From positions 1 to 15,167 of the forward strand of contig JAOARK010000503.1 in NCBI GenBank assembly GCA_025210575.1: DNA of 15,167 nt. The letters are read 5' to 3'. The notes below the pieces were generated by a model. That model saw nothing but the letters and a program-made list of their open reading frames with translations. It was not told where the DNA came from and searched no databases. Below, piece after piece: positions 14,478 through 15,167 of this stretch. The stretch is from Schleiferiaceae bacterium. Its GTDB lineage: Bacteria; Bacteroidota; Bacteroidia; Flavobacteriales; Schleiferiaceae. The stretch's first letter is position 1. The number at the start of each line of letters is the position of its first letter. The translations under genes and the position numbers were made by a program.

Positions 14478-14882
14478 TTACTTCACTAGAATTCCCTTTG
14501 AAGCGTGAACGGGAATATCTTCCAAAAACTCAGCATCAATGGTGTGGGGACCAAAAGTGAATTTCTTCTCCATCAGCTTGCCGTTCAAGAAAAACGTGAC
14601 CCAATACTCGTTGTAAATTTCAAACACTTGTTGATCAATCATTTCAACTTTAACAGCTGATTTATACGGTATGCTTCCAATCCTATGTCTTAGAGTAGAT
14701 GACACTGTTTTTTGCAGGTTTCCTTCTATGGTATAACCTTTAGAAGTAATCATTACTGCTTCGATCATTTCTGGAAGATCATTGATCACATGAATGTACC
14801 AACTTCTATTATCAGCCTTTCCTTCTGGTATAGCGGCAATGTAAACACCCTTTACTTCAGGAATATCAATGTCCTTCTTCAT
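14478..14882 (-). CDS. Conserved Bacteroidota hypothetical protein (134 aa)
   Basis: I recognise this as a family widespread in Bacteroidota with no established function. Its features are a start of the form MKKDIDIPEVKGVYIAA, a middle part ending SSTLRHRIGSI, then NEYWVTFFLNGKLMEKKFTF and a C-terminus GILVK. It has no signal peptide or membrane segment and is predicted to be a soluble cytoplasmic beta-rich protein. Database entries of this type are sometimes labelled as a phenylalanyl-tRNA synthetase subunit, which the sequence does not support. TACTTTTA (14909-14902), one mismatch from the -7 consensus, may serve as its promoter. It is separated from the sulfur cluster by 113 bases that hold that cluster's promoter. 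Confidence 0.8.
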   Translation of the reverse strand: MKKDIDIPEVKGVYIAAIPEGKADNRSWYIHVINDLPEMIEAVMITSKGYTIEGNLQKTVSSTLRHRIGSIPYKSAVKVEMIDQQVFEIYNEYWVTFFLNGKLMEKKFTFGPHTIDAEFLEDIPVHASKGILVK

Positions 14883-14938
14883 GATCTAAAAATTCTGGCC
14901 GTAAAAGTAATCCTCAATAAAAAATGAGTAATGATTTT

Positions 14939-15167
14939 CTATTTTTTTCTGATGTAGTGGCTTTTGACGATGTGGCTCAGTAACACCTCTGTTTGTTGCA
15001 ATTCAAATTCAAGAAATTTTGGAAGGTCACCAAATAGGGGAGAACCACCACCTATGAGAATAGGAAGTCTTGAAATGACCATTTCGTCTATCAAATCAGC
15101 TTCTAAAAAACTTTGAATTGTACGTCCTCCGTCTATATAAAGTTTGAAGTGACCATTGGAATGAATG
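14939..15167 (-). CDS. DHFR/RibD C-terminal-domain protein, 3' end only
   Basis: Seventy-five C-terminal residues are inside the window; the start lies beyond base 15167. The segment LYIDGGRTIQSFLEADLIDE, followed by PILIGGGSPLFG, is characteristic of the RibD C-terminal/dihydrofolate-reductase-like fold (nucleotide-binding Gly-Gly turn and the LIDE strand). The chain ends KSHYIRKK at a TAG stop (14939-14941). Many stand-alone members in Bacteroidota are annotated as dihydrofolate reductase family proteins with unproven substrate; the partial sequence does not allow separation from true RibD. Confidence 0.85.
   Translation of the reverse strand, partial: IHSNGHFKLYIDGGRTIQSFLEADLIDEMVISRLPILIGGGSPLFGDLPKFLEFELQQTEVLLSHIVKSHYIRKK

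Noticed and set aside
14478..14882. Phenylalanyl-tRNA synthetase subunit
   Set aside because: The 134-aa protein lacks any synthetase catalytic or anticodon-binding motif and is far too short; that label, sometimes attached to the family, looks like an annotation artefact.
1..15167. CRISPR arrays, tRNA/rRNA genes, insertion sequences, phage or restriction genes
   Set aside because: No regularly spaced repeats, tRNA cloverleaf, transposase or integrase motif, or terminal inverted repeats were seen. The tail-fibre-like protein alone is not evidence of a prophage, because such domains are common on Bacteroidota cell-surface proteins.

Overview
The window reads as chromosomal DNA of an AT-rich member of the Bacteroidota, probably Flavobacteriales-like. 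Three things support this: proteins ending in type IX secretion (T9SS) type A sorting domains, genes with A-rich leaders instead of Shine-Dalgarno sites, and promoter boxes resembling the Bacteroidota TAnnTTTG -7 element. I see no tRNA, rRNA, CRISPR array, transposase or phage gene.

Left part (1-8007, all read leftward): a surface-protein region. It holds a partial tail-fibre/YadA-head-like protein (1-1320), a 157-aa T9SS protein just upstream and 2 bases away (1323-1796), a very large modular T9SS protein of 1879 aa (1920-7559), and a small orphan ORF (7715-7939). The three transcription units here each begin with an almost identical 22-bp element (TTAGGGGTTTTC followed by CCYCTATGAA, read on the minus strand). 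It lies 46-47 bp before the start codon and 17 bp before a -7-like box. This is the strongest undescribed signal in the window and looks like the operator of a small regulon.

Middle (8032-8989): a NarL/LuxR-type response regulator and, overlapping its end, a stand-alone histidine phosphotransfer (HPt) protein, with no kinase nearby. The third operator copy starts 24 bp past the HPt stop, so this regulator is a natural candidate for the factor that reads the repeated element. That link is inference.

Right-centre (9240-10909, plus strand): a housekeeping pair, miaE (tRNA hydroxylase) and gcvT (glycine cleavage T protein), closed by a hairpin terminator. Convergent to it are a WYL-domain regulator and a VOC-family protein, probably one transcript with a hairpin between them.

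Right (12133-14364, minus strand): a three-gene sulfur-compound cluster. In transcription order it encodes a Tat-exported DsrE-like protein, a secreted DsrE-family protein, and a membrane-anchored dihaem cytochrome c resembling thiosulfate dehydrogenase TsdA. Together they suggest periplasmic oxidation of thiosulfate or related sulfur compounds. The window ends with a conserved Bacteroidota hypothetical protein (14478-14882) and the 3' end of a DHFR/RibD C-terminal-like gene (14939-15167).
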